This document shows, in pieces, positions 34,917 to 44,461 of a stretch of 64,000 nt of DNA. Under the pieces are notes generated by a model. That model was not told the DNA's origin and searched no databases. It was given only the letters and a program-made list of their open reading frames with translations. The stretch is taken from positions 930,001-994,000 of the forward strand of contig CAVRRZ010000005.1 of assembly GCA_963723745.1 (NCBI GenBank), given 5' to 3'. A program made the position numbers and the translations under genes. The DNA comes from CAVRRZ01 sp963723745 (GTDB lineage: Bacteria; Actinomycetota; Actinomycetes; Mycobacteriales; Geodermatophilaceae). Within the stretch, counting starts at the first letter, position 1, and each line of letters starts with the position of its first letter.

Positions 34917-34932
34917 CCGAACACCTGTTCGA
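34917..34932 (-). promoter_or_regulatory. SOS (LexA) box of recA
   Basis: CCGAAC-ACCT-GTTCGA, one arm base from a perfect LexA box, lies 122 bp upstream of the recA ATG. Confidence 0.82.
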
Positions 34933-34970
34933 CCGCCAGGCCGACACGCCGCCGACCGCCGCGCGGGCGG

Positions 34971-35165
34971 TCACCGTTCCTTGACGGGAACCTCGTACTC
35001 ATCGCAGATGGCCAACCACACCTTCCGCACCGGCAGACCGGCGTCGATCGCCTCCACCGCGGTGCGTCCGCCCAGAGCGCCGAAGACGTGGTCCCGGGCC
35101 ACCGTGTGGGCCCGCATCGGACCGAAGCGTTGTTCGAGACGGGACCAGAACTCCTGCAGGCGCAC
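34971..35165 (-). CDS. DUF3046 protein
   Basis: Small protein of 64 aa ([20 protein letters not shown]...[15 protein letters not shown]). The aromatic N-terminus, the [21 protein letters not shown] centre and the WxxxCdxxxVP end match the DUF3046 family, almost always found just upstream of recA in actinobacteria (Rv2738c position). Function unknown. GTG start at 35165. Confidence 0.88.
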   Translation of the reverse strand: MRLQEFWSRLEQRFGPMRAHTVARDHVFGALGGRTAVEAIDAGLPVRKVWLAICDEYEVPVKER

Positions 35166-35261
35166 ACCCCGACGCTAGCGCGAACGAGACGACGGCCGGC
35201 GACACCGACCTCGAGCGGCCGATGTCCGCCGGCCGCGCGCCGCACGGCCTACCCTCGCGGC

Positions 35262-35375
35262 ATGCTGCCCGGCACCGGGTCGGAGACCCTCGACGTCGTG
35301 CTCGAGTTCGGGATCATCATCGCGATGGTCGTGCTCGTCGTGCTCCTGATCAAGAACTTCTTCCGGGACCGCTGA
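35262..35375 (+). CDS. Very small single-helix membrane protein
   Basis: Predicted 37-aa protein (MLPGTGSETLDVV then LEFGIIIAMVVLVVLLIKNFFRDR), one transmembrane helix with a positive tail. TACCCT lies exactly 6 nt before the ATG, a good leaderless promoter. Its 3' end overlaps the convergent MFS gene by 26 bp. Divergent from DUF3046. Real expression is likely but unproven. Confidence 0.5.
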   Translation: MLPGTGSETLDVVLEFGIIIAMVVLVVLLIKNFFRDR

Positions 35376-36636
35376 GGGCGTCCGGTCGGCGCACCGTCCG
35401 CACCCAGACCACCGCCAGCGGGACCACCATCACCGCGGACACGGCCGACACCAGGCCGAACCCGCCCAGTGCCAGCAGCGGCCCGCCCACCACGCCGGCC
35501 ACGGCGGCGCCGAGGCCCATCAGCAGGTCGGTGCCGCCCTGCGCGGTGGGCCGCACGTCGACGTCGACCGACTCGGTGACCAGCGTGGAGCCGGCGATCA
35601 GGCCGCACGACCAGCCCATGCCGAGCAGGAGCAGTCCCACACCCAGCTGCCAGGCCGCGCCCGGCGGCGCGGTACCGGCGACGGCCGCGGCGACCAGGAG
35701 GAGCCCGCCCCCGAGACCCACGGTCGCCGCGCGCCCCGCGCGGTCGGCCAGCATGCCGACCAACGGCGAGAACAGGTACATCCCGGCCACGTGCACGCTG
35801 ATGACCAGGCCGATGATCCGCAGCGTCGTCCCCTCGGCCGTCCCGTGGTGGCCCATGTGCACCGGCGTCATGACCATGACGCCGACCATCACCGAGTGCG
35901 ACACCACGACCGACGTGAGGCCGAGCCGTCCGCCCGGCGTGGCCCACACGGCCCGGAGGGCGTTGCCGGTCGCCCGCCGGGGCCGCGTCGGCGCCGCGCC
36001 ACCCCCGAGCCGCCGGGCGAGCAGGAGGGGATCGGGCCGGAGCAGCAGCAGGAGCCCGGCGGCCACGAGCGCGAAGACGACCGCGGAGAGGGCGACCGCG
36101 CCACCGAGCGCCGGCAGGCCGAGCTCCCTGCCCAGGTCGGCCCCCGGGCCGGCCAGGTTGGGACCGAGCACGGAGCCGATGGTCGTGGCCCACACGACGA
36201 GGGAGAGGTCGCGGCCACGGCGCTCGGCGGTCGCGAGGTCCGCGGCCGCGTAGCGCGCCTGCAACCCGCACGCGGTCGACGCGCCGAAGAGGAACAGCCC
36301 CACCAGCAGGAGGAACAGGGAGGACATCGCCGCGGCGGCGACGGTCACCACCGAGCCGAGGACGGCGATGCCGAAGCCGGTCGCCAGACCCGTGCGGCGG
36401 CCCGCCCGCGCGCTGATCGCGGCCAGCGGGACGGCGAGCACCGCCGCGCCGAGGACGCCGGCGGTCTGCCCCAGGCCGGCGGCCGTGTCCGTGCCGGCGA
36501 CGTCGCGCGCGAGCAGCCCGCCCACGGTGATGCCCACGGTGATGCCCAGCCCGCCCAGCGCGACGCCGCCGCTGAGCACGGCCACGGTGCGACGCTGCAC
36601 CCGCCCGACGTCCACCGCGTCCGTCGCGGTCACCAC
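35350..36636 (-). CDS. Major facilitator superfamily transporter
   Basis: Membrane protein of 428 aa with about 12 hydrophobic segments. Motif-A-like stretches include AAISARAGRRTGLATGFGI in the N-half and GMLADRAGRAATVGLGGG in the C-half, separated by a cytosolic loop (RRLGGGAAPTRPRRATG). It is a drug/solute exporter-like MFS protein; the substrate is unknown. The GTG at 36636 overlaps the end of the upstream 42-aa gene. Confidence 0.88.
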   Translation of the reverse strand: MVTATDAVDVGRVQRRTVAVLSGGVALGGLGITVGITVGGLLARDVAGTDTAAGLGQTAGVLGAAVLAVPLAAISARAGRRTGLATGFGIAVLGSVVTVAAAAMSSLFLLLVGLFLFGASTACGLQARYAAADLATAERRGRDLSLVVWATTIGSVLGPNLAGPGADLGRELGLPALGGAVALSAVVFALVAAGLLLLLRPDPLLLARRLGGGAAPTRPRRATGNALRAVWATPGGRLGLTSVVVSHSVMVGVMVMTPVHMGHHGTAEGTTLRIIGLVISVHVAGMYLFSPLVGMLADRAGRAATVGLGGGLLLVAAAVAGTAPPGAAWQLGVGLLLLGMGWSCGLIAGSTLVTESVDVDVRPTAQGGTDLLMGLGAAVAGVVGGPLLALGGFGLVSAVSAVMVVPLAVVWVRTVRRPDALSGPGRSS

Positions 36637-36758
36637 GGCCGTCCGGCGGTGATGCGGTGTCCGCGGAACCGGTCCACGACGAACTCCTCGATCCGAGGGC
36701 CCGGCGGCGCGCCGCCGTCGGGTCCGGGGAAGAAGACAGCGTCCAGCATGACCCGCAT
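36630..36758 (-). CDS. Small hypothetical protein upstream of MFS gene
   Basis: Predicted 42-aa protein starting MRVMLDAVFFPGPDGG and ending RGHRITAGRPW. GGGAGG precedes the ATG by about 13 nt. It overlaps the MFS start by 7 nt, suggesting translational coupling. No family recognised; it is short, so confidence is limited. Confidence 0.4.
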   Translation of the reverse strand: MRVMLDAVFFPGPDGGAPPGPRIEEFVVDRFRGHRITAGRPW

Positions 36759-36848
36759 CGCCGTCGACCTCCCCTCCCGCCGTGCCGAGCCTGCCCGGCC
36801 GGTCCCCGCGACCAGCGAAGTGTCACACCCCCCGGGGACACTGGATCC

Positions 36849-39800
36849 GTGGCCACCCGTCCCTCCGCGCTCGAGCGCTTCAGCGAGCCCACCCGTGCGT
36901 GGTTCACCGGAGCCTTCGATCAGCCCACCCCCGCGCAGGAGGGAGCCTGGGAGGCCATCAGCAGCGGCGGCCACGCGCTGGTCGTGGCGCCGACGGGCTC
37001 GGGCAAAACGCTGGCGGCCTTCCTGTGGTCGCTCGACCGGCTCGCGGCGGCGCCGCCGGTCGACGAGCAGCGGGCGTGCCGGGTCCTCTACGTCTCACCC
37101 CTGAAGGCGCTGGCGGTCGACGTGGAGCGCAACCTGCGCGCTCCGCTGACCGGTATCGGCCAGGCCGCGGCCCGGCTCGGCCTGCCCCGACCCGAGATCC
37201 GGGTCGGCATCCGCTCCGGGGACACGCCGGCCGACGAGCGACGGGCCTTCGCCCGGCGTCCCACCGACATCCTGATCACCACGCCGGAGTCGCTGTTCCT
37301 GCTGCTGACCAGCTCGGCGCGCGAGGCGCTGCGCGGGGTGGAGACGGTGATCGTCGACGAGGTGCACGCCGTCGCCGACACCAAGCGCGGCGCACACCTG
37401 GCGGTGTCCCTCGACCGGCTCGACGAACTGCTCGACCGGCCGGCGCAGCGCATCGGGCTGTCGGCGACCGTGCGCCCCATCGAGGAGGTCGCCACGTTCC
37501 TCGCCGGAGGCCGTCCGGTCGACATCGTCGCTCCCACGTCCGAGAAGCGCTGGGACCTCTCGGTCGTGGTCCCGGTCGAGGACATGAGCACGCTCGGCCA
37601 GCCGACCGGTGAACTGGAGGGTTCGGCCGCGGGCAACCAGCCGCGGACGTCGATCTGGCCGGCGGTCGAGGAGCGGGTGCTCGACCTGGTCGAGGCGCAC
37701 CGCAGCACCATCGTGTTCGCCAACTCCCGACGCCTGGCCGAACGGCTCACCAGCCGGCTCAACGAGCTCGCCTACGAGCGGGCCACCGGCGAGACGGTGC
37801 CGCCGGGCACGAACGCCGCCGCGCTGATGGCCCAGGCCGGTTCCGGCGGCGGCATCCCCGAGGTCGTGCAGCCGGTGGCCGCGGCCCATCACGGCTCGGT
37901 CTCCCGCGAGCAACGGGCGATCGTCGAGGAGGCGCTGAAGTCCGGCCGCCTGCCCGCCGTCGTGGCCACGAGCAGCCTGGAGCTCGGGATCGACATGGGC
38001 GCGGTCGACCTCGTCGTCCAGGTCGAGTCACCCCCGACGGTCGCCGCCGGGCTGCAACGGGTGGGCCGCGCCGGCCACCAGGTCGGCGCGGTGAGCCGCG
38101 GCGTGCTCTTCCCCAAGTTCCGCGGCGACCTCGTGCAGTGCGCCCTCGTCGCCGAGCGGATGAAGTCCGGCGCGATCGAGTCGATCCGCTATCTGCGCAA
38201 CCCGCTCGACGTGCTCGCCCAGCAGATCGTGGCGATGGTGTCCGAGCGGCCCCGCACCGTGGACGAGGTGGCGGCCGTGATCCGCCGATCCGCCGCCTTC
38301 GCCGCGCTGCCCGACTCCGCGCTGCACGCCGTCCTGGACATGCTCGCCGGCCGCTATCCGTCCGACGCGTTCGCCGAGCTGCGGCCGCGGCTGACGTGGG
38401 ACCGGGTCACCGACACCCTCACCGCCCGCAGCGGCGCGCAGCGGCTCGCGGTGACCAGCGGCGGCACGATCCCCGACCGCGGCCTGTTCGGCGTCTTCCT
38501 GGTGTCGGCCGCCGGTGAGTCCGGCGGTCGACGGGTCGGCGAACTCGACGAGGAGATGGTGTACGAGTCGCGCGTCGGCGACGTCTTCCTGCTCGGCTCG
38601 TCCTCCTGGCGGATCGAGGAGATCACCCACGACCGGGTGCTGGTCACTCCGGCGCCGGGCCAGCCCGGCAAGATGCCGTTCTGGCACGGCGACGCCCCGG
38701 GCCGCCCGCTCGAGCTCGGCCGCGCGCTCGGCGCGTTCCTGCGCGAGGTCGGCTCGGCGACACCCGAGGCCGGGCTGGAGCGGGCGCGGGCAGCCGGTCT
38801 CGACGAGTGGGGCGCGGCCAACCTGCAGGCCTACCTGGCCGAGCAGAAGCAGGCCACCGGCCACCTGCCCGACGACCGCACGCTGCTCGTCGAGCGGTTC
38901 CGCGACGAGCTCGGCGACTGGCGACTGGTCGTGCACTCCCCCTTCGGCGCCCAGGTGAACGCCCCGTGGGCGCTGGTCCTCGCCGCCCGGCTGCGCGAGC
39001 GGTACGGCGTCGACGTGGCCAGCATGCACTCCGACGACGGCATCGTGCTGCGCCTGCCCGACACCACCGGCGAGCCCCCGGACGCCGACGTCGCCGTCCT
39101 CGATCCGGACGACGTCGAGCGCGAAGTCACCACCGAGGTGGGCAGCTCGGCGCTGTTCGCCAGCCGGTTCCGTGAGTGCGCGGCACGGGCACTGCTGCTG
39201 CCACGCCGCGACCCGCGCAAGCGCACGCCGCTGTGGCAGCAGCGGCAACGGGCCGCGCAGCTGCTCGCCGTGGCCAGCGACTTCGCGAGCTTCCCGATCA
39301 CCCTGGAGGCGGCGCGCGAGGTGCTCCAGGACGTGTACGACGTGCCGGGCCTCGTCGAGCTGATGCGCGACGTCCGGGCCCGGCGGGTGCGCGTGGTCGA
39401 CGTGCAGACCCCGAACGCCTCGCCCTTCGCGCAGTCGCTGCTGTTCGGCTACGTCGGCCAGTTCCTCTACGAGGGCGACGCCCCGCTGGCCGAACGGCGC
39501 GCGCAGGCCCTCGCCCTCGACACCGGTCTGCTCGCCGAGCTGCTGGGGCGCTCCGAGCTGCGTGAGCTGCTCGACGCGCAGGCGCTGGCCGAGATCGAGG
39601 CCGAGCTGCAGCGGCTGCCCGCCGAGCGGCATCCGCGAGACCTCGACGCCGCCACCGACCTGCTGCGGTTCGTCGGCGACCTCACCGCGGGCGAGGCAGC
39701 CGCCCGCGGCGTCTCCCAGGATTGGCTCGACGAGCTCGTCGCCGCGCGGCGCGCGATCGTCGTCCGCATCGCCGGCCAGGAGCGGTACGTCGCCATCGAG

Positions 39801-41447
39801 GACGCCGGCCGGCTGCGCGACGCCCTGGGCACCGCTCTGCCCGTCGGGGTGCCGGAGGTCTTCACCGAGCCGGTCGCCGATCCGCTGGGCGACCTGATCG
39901 GCCGCTACGCCCGCACCCACGGCCCGTTCCAGCCGCACGAGGTGGCCGCGCGCCTCGGCCTCGGCGTCGCGGTCGTCAGCGCGACGCTGCATCGGCTGAC
40001 CGGAACCGGTCGACTCGTGGCCGGCGAGTTCCGACCAGGCGGCAGCGGTCAGGAGTGGTGCGACGCCGATGTGCTGCGCTCCATCCGACGGCGCAGCCTG
40101 GCCAAGCTGCGACAGGAGGTGGAGCCGGTCCCGATCGACACGCTGGCCCGATTCACGCCGTCCTGGCAGTCGGTCGGCAGCCGGCTCCGCGGTCCGGACG
40201 GCGTCCTCGCGGTCGTGGAGCAGCTCGCCGGTGCCCTGCTCCCGGCCAGTGCGCTCGAATCGCTGGTGCTGCCGGCCCGCGTGCGCGACTACTCCCCCGC
40301 CATGCTCGACGAGCTCACCAGCGCCGGGGAGGTGCTCTGGGCCGGAGCCGGCGGGCTGCCCGGCGGTGACGGCTGGATCGGCCTCGTCCCGGCGGACCTG
40401 GCCCCGCTCCTGCTCCCCGAGCCGCTCGAGCTCGACACGGAGGGCGGTGCGGGCTCGGTGGTCCTCGAGCAGCTGGGCGCCGGGCAGGCCCTGTTCTTCC
40501 GCGGGCTCTCTGACTTGGTCGGCGCCACCGACGACACGGCCCTCGCCGAGCTGGTGTGGGACCTCGTGTGGGCCGGCCGGCTCACCAACGACACGCTCGC
40601 ACCGCTGCGCACGAGGCTGGCCGGTGGCGGCACCCACCGCCGGTCTCCGGCGCCGCCACGGGCACGGCTCGACCGCACCCGCTACGGCCGCACGCGGCTC
40701 GGCCGTCCGGCCATGCCCAGCCGCACCGGCCCGCCCACCGTCGCGGGCCGCTGGTCCCTACTGCCCGAGCGCGAGACCAACCCGACGAAGCGGACGACGG
40801 CCCGCGCCGAGGCGCTGCTCGAGCGGCACGGCGTGCTCACCCGGGGAGCGGTGGTGGCCGAGCAGGTCGCCGGTGGCTTCTCCGCGGTGTACCCGGTGCT
40901 GCGGGCGTTCGAGGAGAACGGCCGGGCCCGCCGCGGCTACTTCGTCGAGACCCTCGGCGCGGCCCAGTTCGGCACGCCCGGCTCGGTCGACCGGCTGCGC
41001 AGCTTCGCCGCCCCCGACCGGTCGCCGGCCGGCGCCGTCGTGCTGGCGGCCACGGACCCGGCCAACGTGTACGGCGCCGCCCTGCCCTGGCCGGAGCGCA
41101 CCGCGAGCAGCGAGAACGCCGTCGACATCGGCGAGGGCGCCACCCGTCGAGCGACGACGGGGCACCGGGCCGGGCGCAAGGCCGGCGCCCTGGTCGTCCT
41201 CGTCGACGGCGACCTGGTGCTGTACGTGGAGCGGGGCGGCAAGACGCTGCTGTCCTGGACCGACGACGAGCAGACGCTCAAGGAAGCGGCCACCGCACTG
41301 TCGGGCGCCGTCGCCGCCGGCGCCCTGGGCCGCATGATCGTGCAGAAGGCAGACGGCGCCTCGGTGCACGAGGCGACCCCGTTGTCGGCAGCCCTGCAGG
41401 CCGCGGGTTTCGCGGCGACGCCGCGGGGCCTGCGACTGCGGGCCTGA
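36849..41447 (+). CDS. lhr: Lhr-family superfamily 2 DNA helicase
   Basis: Large helicase of 1532 aa, the usual size for actinobacterial Lhr (about 1500). The GTG at 36849 has GACACT 6 nt upstream and no Shine-Dalgarno. Walker A GSGKT lies at residues 50-54, DEVH at 170-173, SAT motif III, and QRVGRAGHQ is motif VI. Winged-helix and Lhr-core domains follow to about residue 860, then the Lhr-C extension with AlkZ-like winged helices (YARTHGPFQPHEVAARLGL; LARFTPSWQSVG). It translocates 3'-5' and unwinds RNA:DNA duplexes in characterised homologs. nei2 lies just downstream, the same pair as mycobacterial Rv3296-Rv3297. Confidence 0.95.
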   Translation: MATRPSALERFSEPTRAWFTGAFDQPTPAQEGAWEAISSGGHALVVAPTGSGKTLAAFLWSLDRLAAAPPVDEQRACRVLYVSPLKALAVDVERNLRAPLTGIGQAAARLGLPRPEIRVGIRSGDTPADERRAFARRPTDILITTPESLFLLLTSSAREALRGVETVIVDEVHAVADTKRGAHLAVSLDRLDELLDRPAQRIGLSATVRPIEEVATFLAGGRPVDIVAPTSEKRWDLSVVVPVEDMSTLGQPTGELEGSAAGNQPRTSIWPAVEERVLDLVEAHRSTIVFANSRRLAERLTSRLNELAYERATGETVPPGTNAAALMAQAGSGGGIPEVVQPVAAAHHGSVSREQRAIVEEALKSGRLPAVVATSSLELGIDMGAVDLVVQVESPPTVAAGLQRVGRAGHQVGAVSRGVLFPKFRGDLVQCALVAERMKSGAIESIRYLRNPLDVLAQQIVAMVSERPRTVDEVAAVIRRSAAFAALPDSALHAVLDMLAGRYPSDAFAELRPRLTWDRVTDTLTARSGAQRLAVTSGGTIPDRGLFGVFLVSAAGESGGRRVGELDEEMVYESRVGDVFLLGSSSWRIEEITHDRVLVTPAPGQPGKMPFWHGDAPGRPLELGRALGAFLREVGSATPEAGLERARAAGLDEWGAANLQAYLAEQKQATGHLPDDRTLLVERFRDELGDWRLVVHSPFGAQVNAPWALVLAARLRERYGVDVASMHSDDGIVLRLPDTTGEPPDADVAVLDPDDVEREVTTEVGSSALFASRFRECAARALLLPRRDPRKRTPLWQQRQRAAQLLAVASDFASFPITLEAAREVLQDVYDVPGLVELMRDVRARRVRVVDVQTPNASPFAQSLLFGYVGQFLYEGDAPLAERRAQALALDTGLLAELLGRSELRELLDAQALAEIEAELQRLPAERHPRDLDAATDLLRFVGDLTAGEAAARGVSQDWLDELVAARRAIVVRIAGQERYVAIEDAGRLRDALGTALPVGVPEVFTEPVADPLGDLIGRYARTHGPFQPHEVAARLGLGVAVVSATLHRLTGTGRLVAGEFRPGGSGQEWCDADVLRSIRRRSLAKLRQEVEPVPIDTLARFTPSWQSVGSRLRGPDGVLAVVEQLAGALLPASALESLVLPARVRDYSPAMLDELTSAGEVLWAGAGGLPGGDGWIGLVPADLAPLLLPEPLELDTEGGAGSVVLEQLGAGQALFFRGLSDLVGATDDTALAELVWDLVWAGRLTNDTLAPLRTRLAGGGTHRRSPAPPRARLDRTRYGRTRLGRPAMPSRTGPPTVAGRWSLLPERETNPTKRTTARAEALLERHGVLTRGAVVAEQVAGGFSAVYPVLRAFEENGRARRGYFVETLGAAQFGTPGSVDRLRSFAAPDRSPAGAVVLAATDPANVYGAALPWPERTASSENAVDIGEGATRRATTGHRAGRKAGALVVLVDGDLVLYVERGGKTLLSWTDDEQTLKEAATALSGAVAAGALGRMIVQKADGASVHEATPLSAALQAAGFAATPRGLRLRA

Positions 41448-41577
41448 GTCCGTCACCTCGTCGTCTCTTCACTCGCCGATGACCCGCAGCGAGGCCGCCT
41501 GCCGGGGACGGATAGCCGCGCTGTGACGCTGCTGACCGGACCGGCGTCCTCCCCGCAGCCCGGGGAGAATCGCGGCC

Positions 41578-42432
41578 GTGCCCGAAGGAGACACCGTCTG
41601 GCTGGCGGCCCAGCGCATGAACACCGCGCTGGCGGGCGCGACCCTGCGGCGCGGCGAGCTGCGCGTCCCAGCCCTCGCCGAGGTCGACCTCGCCGGCGTG
41701 ACCGTCACCGAGGTGGTGCCCCGCGGCAAGCACATGCTCATCCGCCTCGGCGACGGGAGGACGCTGCGCACCCACTACCGGATGGACGGCAGCTGGCACA
41801 TCTACCGGCCGGGGGCCCCGTGGCGCGGCGGTCCCGCGTTCGCCGTCCGTGCCCTGCTGGTCACCGACGACTGGGAGTGCGTGGGCTACCGGCTGCACGA
41901 TCTGGCCCTGGTGCGCACCGAGCACGAGGACCAGATCGTCGGTCACCTCGGGCCCGACGTGCTCGGGCCCGACTGGGACCTCGACGAGGCGCTGCGTCGG
42001 CTGAGGGCGCACCCGGACGAGCAGATCGGCGTGGCCCTGCTCGACCAGCGGAACCTGGCCGGCATCGGCAACCTGTACAAGGTCGAGTCGCTGTTCCTCT
42101 GCCGGGTCCACCCGTGGACCCCGGTAGCGGACGTCGAGGACCTGGCCGGGCTGGTCGAGCGCGCGCGCACCCTCATGCTGGCCAACCGGCACCATCCCGA
42201 GCAGAGCACCACCGGCAGCCTGCGCCGCGGGGAGGACCACTGGGTCGCCGGCCGCAGGGGCCGGCCCTGCCGTCGATGCGGAACGACGATCATCCTCGGC
42301 GACCAGGGGCCGGACCTGCAGGAACGGGTGACGTGGTGGTGCCCGACCTGTCAGGCAGCCCGCTCGCCGATCGATCCGGCGGCCCGTACCGGCGAGCCCG
42401 GCGCGCCGCCGGTCTCCCCCGCCTTCCGGTGA
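41578..42432 (+). CDS. nei: Fpg/Nei-family DNA glycosylase (Nei2 type)
   Basis: Bifunctional DNA glycosylase/AP lyase of 284 aa removing oxidised bases. It starts MPEGDTVW, with Pro2 and Glu3 as catalytic residues after Met removal. Lys in PRGKHMLI and the helix-two-turn-helix region NLAGIGNLYKVESLF are present. The zinc finger CRRCGTTI...WWCPTCQ is intact. GAGAAT lies 7 nt before the GTG, consistent with a leaderless start. It follows lhr by 130 bp. Confidence 0.93.
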   Translation: MPEGDTVWLAAQRMNTALAGATLRRGELRVPALAEVDLAGVTVTEVVPRGKHMLIRLGDGRTLRTHYRMDGSWHIYRPGAPWRGGPAFAVRALLVTDDWECVGYRLHDLALVRTEHEDQIVGHLGPDVLGPDWDLDEALRRLRAHPDEQIGVALLDQRNLAGIGNLYKVESLFLCRVHPWTPVADVEDLAGLVERARTLMLANRHHPEQSTTGSLRRGEDHWVAGRRGRPCRRCGTTIILGDQGPDLQERVTWWCPTCQAARSPIDPAARTGEPGAPPVSPAFR

Positions 42433-42472
42433 CCGCCCCGGGTCAGGCGCCCTGGTCGGGACGCTCGGCCGG

Positions 42473-43294
42473 CTACGCCTCCGGAGTACCGGCCTGCTGA
42501 CCGGACGTCCCGGCCTGCGGCTGCCCGCCCTCGATCGCACCGGCCGACCGGCTGCCCTCGACCGCCTGGGGGCCACCGCCCATGGTCGCCCGGATCTGGT
42601 CCAGCCGTGAGGCGCCGGCGACGTCCAGGGTCGCCTTCTGCACCTCGAGCATGCGGCCCTCGACCGAGGTCTGCGCCAGCTCGGCCTGTCCGAGCGCGTT
42701 GGCGTACCGCGCCTCGATCTTGTCCCGCACCTCCGAGAGGCTCGGGGTGTTGCCCGGCGCCGCCAGCTCGTTGACCTGGCGCATCGAGGCTGCCACGTGC
42801 TCCTGCATCTTCGCCTGCTCGAGCTGGCTCATCAGCTTCGTGCGCTCAGCCAGGGTGGTCTGCAGGCGCATCCGGCTCTGCTCGACCGCGCCGCGCGCCT
42901 GCTCCGCGGCCTGCAGGGCCTCGTCGTGGCTGCGCTTGAGGTCCTCCATGCTCTGCTCCGCGGCGACCAGCTGCGTCGCGAACGCCTGAGCGGCGGTCTC
43001 GTACTCGATGGCCTTCGGCTCGTCGCCGGCCCCGCGGCTCTTGTCGGCGAGCACGAGGGCCTGGCGAGCCGAGGCCTGCAGCCGCTCGACCTCGCCGAGC
43101 TGCCGGTTGAGCCTCATCTCCAACTGCCGCTGGTTGCCCAGCACTGCCGCCGCCTGGTTGGCCAGCGCCTGGTGGCGCTGCTGCTCGCTCTCGATCGCCT
43201 GGGCGATCTGCACCTTCGGGTCGGCCTTCTCGTCGATCTTCTGGTTGGCCGAGGCCGTGAGGTACTTCCACAGCTTCACTAGCGGATTGGGCAT
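42473..43294 (-). CDS. pspA: PspA/IM30-family envelope-stress protein
   Basis: Coiled-coil membrane-associated protein of 273 aa. The ATG at 43294 has GGAGGA upstream and yields [35 protein letters not shown], the amphipathic N-terminal helix. Long Gln/Glu/Ala/Arg-rich coiled coils run from about residue 20 to 225 and a low-complexity tail follows. This is the mycobacterial PspA (35-kDa antigen) type. In mycobacteria it follows clgR; here a kinase-GNAT pair and a TetR gene intervene. Confidence 0.93.
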   Translation of the reverse strand: MPNPLVKLWKYLTASANQKIDEKADPKVQIAQAIESEQQRHQALANQAAAVLGNQRQLEMRLNRQLGEVERLQASARQALVLADKSRGAGDEPKAIEYETAAQAFATQLVAAEQSMEDLKRSHDEALQAAEQARGAVEQSRMRLQTTLAERTKLMSQLEQAKMQEHVAASMRQVNELAAPGNTPSLSEVRDKIEARYANALGQAELAQTSVEGRMLEVQKATLDVAGASRLDQIRATMGGGPQAVEGSRSAGAIEGGQPQAGTSGQQAGTPEA

Positions 43295-43423
43295 GGCTCC
43301 TCCTGCTCCGGCGCAGTCCGGCGCCGGCCAATGGCTCTTCGTCGGCCCCCATCGTCGCAGGTGATCGCCGCCCGCGACCAACCGATCCACGCCGTCCGCG
43401 GGTCGGCGCTAGGGTCGCCAACC

Positions 43424-44461
43424 GTGGAGCGCGATGCGGCAGCAGGTCGGCCTGTGCTCAGCGTGCTCGGTGAGCTGGTCGTCGACCTGCTCCCGATGGC
43501 CCCCGGTACGGGCCCGCAGGGCACCGCGCCCGCGTACGTGGCCCGGCCCGGCGGCAACGCGCTGAACGTCGCCGTGGCCGCCGGCCGGCTCGGCGTGCCG
43601 GTGCGGCTGCTCGCCCGCCTCGGCACCGGGCCCCTCGCGGCGAACCTCCGCCGCCACGCCGAGCTGTCGGGGGTGGATCTCGGAGGCCTGGTCGAGGCGG
43701 TGGAGCCGGTCAGCCTGGCGGTGGTCGGGGTGGGCGCAGACGGCAGCCCCGAGTACGGCTTCCACGTCGCCGGCGCCGCCGACTGGCAGTGGCGCGACGA
43801 GGAGCTCGCCCGTGTGCTCCCGGCGGAGACCGGGCTGCTGCACGTCGGCTCGATCTCGGCGTGGACCGCGCCCGGCAGCGATGCGATCGCCCGGCTGGTC
43901 GAGCGGGTCGCGGGCAGCGCCCTGATCAGCGTCGACCCGAACATCCGCCCCCCGCTGGCCCACGGGCCCGTCGCGGCTCTGCTCGGCAACACCGCCGACG
44001 CCGTCCGGGGCCGGCTCGACCGGCTGCTCGCGCACGCCGACGTGGTCAAGGTGAGCGCCGAAGACCTCGCCTGGCTGGAGCCCGGGGCGGTCGTCGACGA
44101 CGACGCCCTCGACGACGCGGCGCGCCGGTGGGCCGACCGCGGACCGGCGCTGGTCGTGCTGACCGACGGCGGCGCACCGCTGCGGGTGGCCCGGCCCGGC
44201 CGGCCGGTGCACCACCACCCACCGCCGCGGGTGGCGGTCGCCGACACCGTCGGCGCCGGCGACTCCCTCGCCGCCGGCTTGTTCACCGGGCTGCTCGAGG
44301 CCGCGGTGACCAGCCGCGCCGCGCTGGAGTCGCTGACCGACGACGAGCTGCTCCGGCTGGTCGACGACGCCGCCCTCGTCGCCGCGCTGAACTGCACGCG
44401 GGTCGGGGCGGACCCGCCCACCCGCTCCGAGCTGGACGCCGCGCGGGCAGCGAGGTCGTGA
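43424..44461 (+). CDS. PfkB-family sugar kinase
   Basis: Ribokinase-like kinase of 345 aa. Signature 1 is YVARPGGNALNVAVAAGRLG, and signature 2 DTVGAGDSLAAGLFTGLL carries the catalytic Asp. VLSVLGELVVDLLP starts the Rossmann-like core. Substrate probably a sugar such as fructose or ribose; not decided. TAGGGT lies 8 nt before the GTG. The stop overlaps the GNAT start as GTGA. Confidence 0.9.
   Translation: MERDAAAGRPVLSVLGELVVDLLPMAPGTGPQGTAPAYVARPGGNALNVAVAAGRLGVPVRLLARLGTGPLAANLRRHAELSGVDLGGLVEAVEPVSLAVVGVGADGSPEYGFHVAGAADWQWRDEELARVLPAETGLLHVGSISAWTAPGSDAIARLVERVAGSALISVDPNIRPPLAHGPVAALLGNTADAVRGRLDRLLAHADVVKVSAEDLAWLEPGAVVDDDALDDAARRWADRGPALVVLTDGGAPLRVARPGRPVHHHPPPRVAVADTVGAGDSLAAGLFTGLLEAAVTSRAALESLTDDELLRLVDDAALVAALNCTRVGADPPTRSELDAARAARS

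Noticed and set aside
38028..40637. 869-codon open frame opposite lhr
   Set aside because: Antisense shadow of lhr with no recognisable domain.
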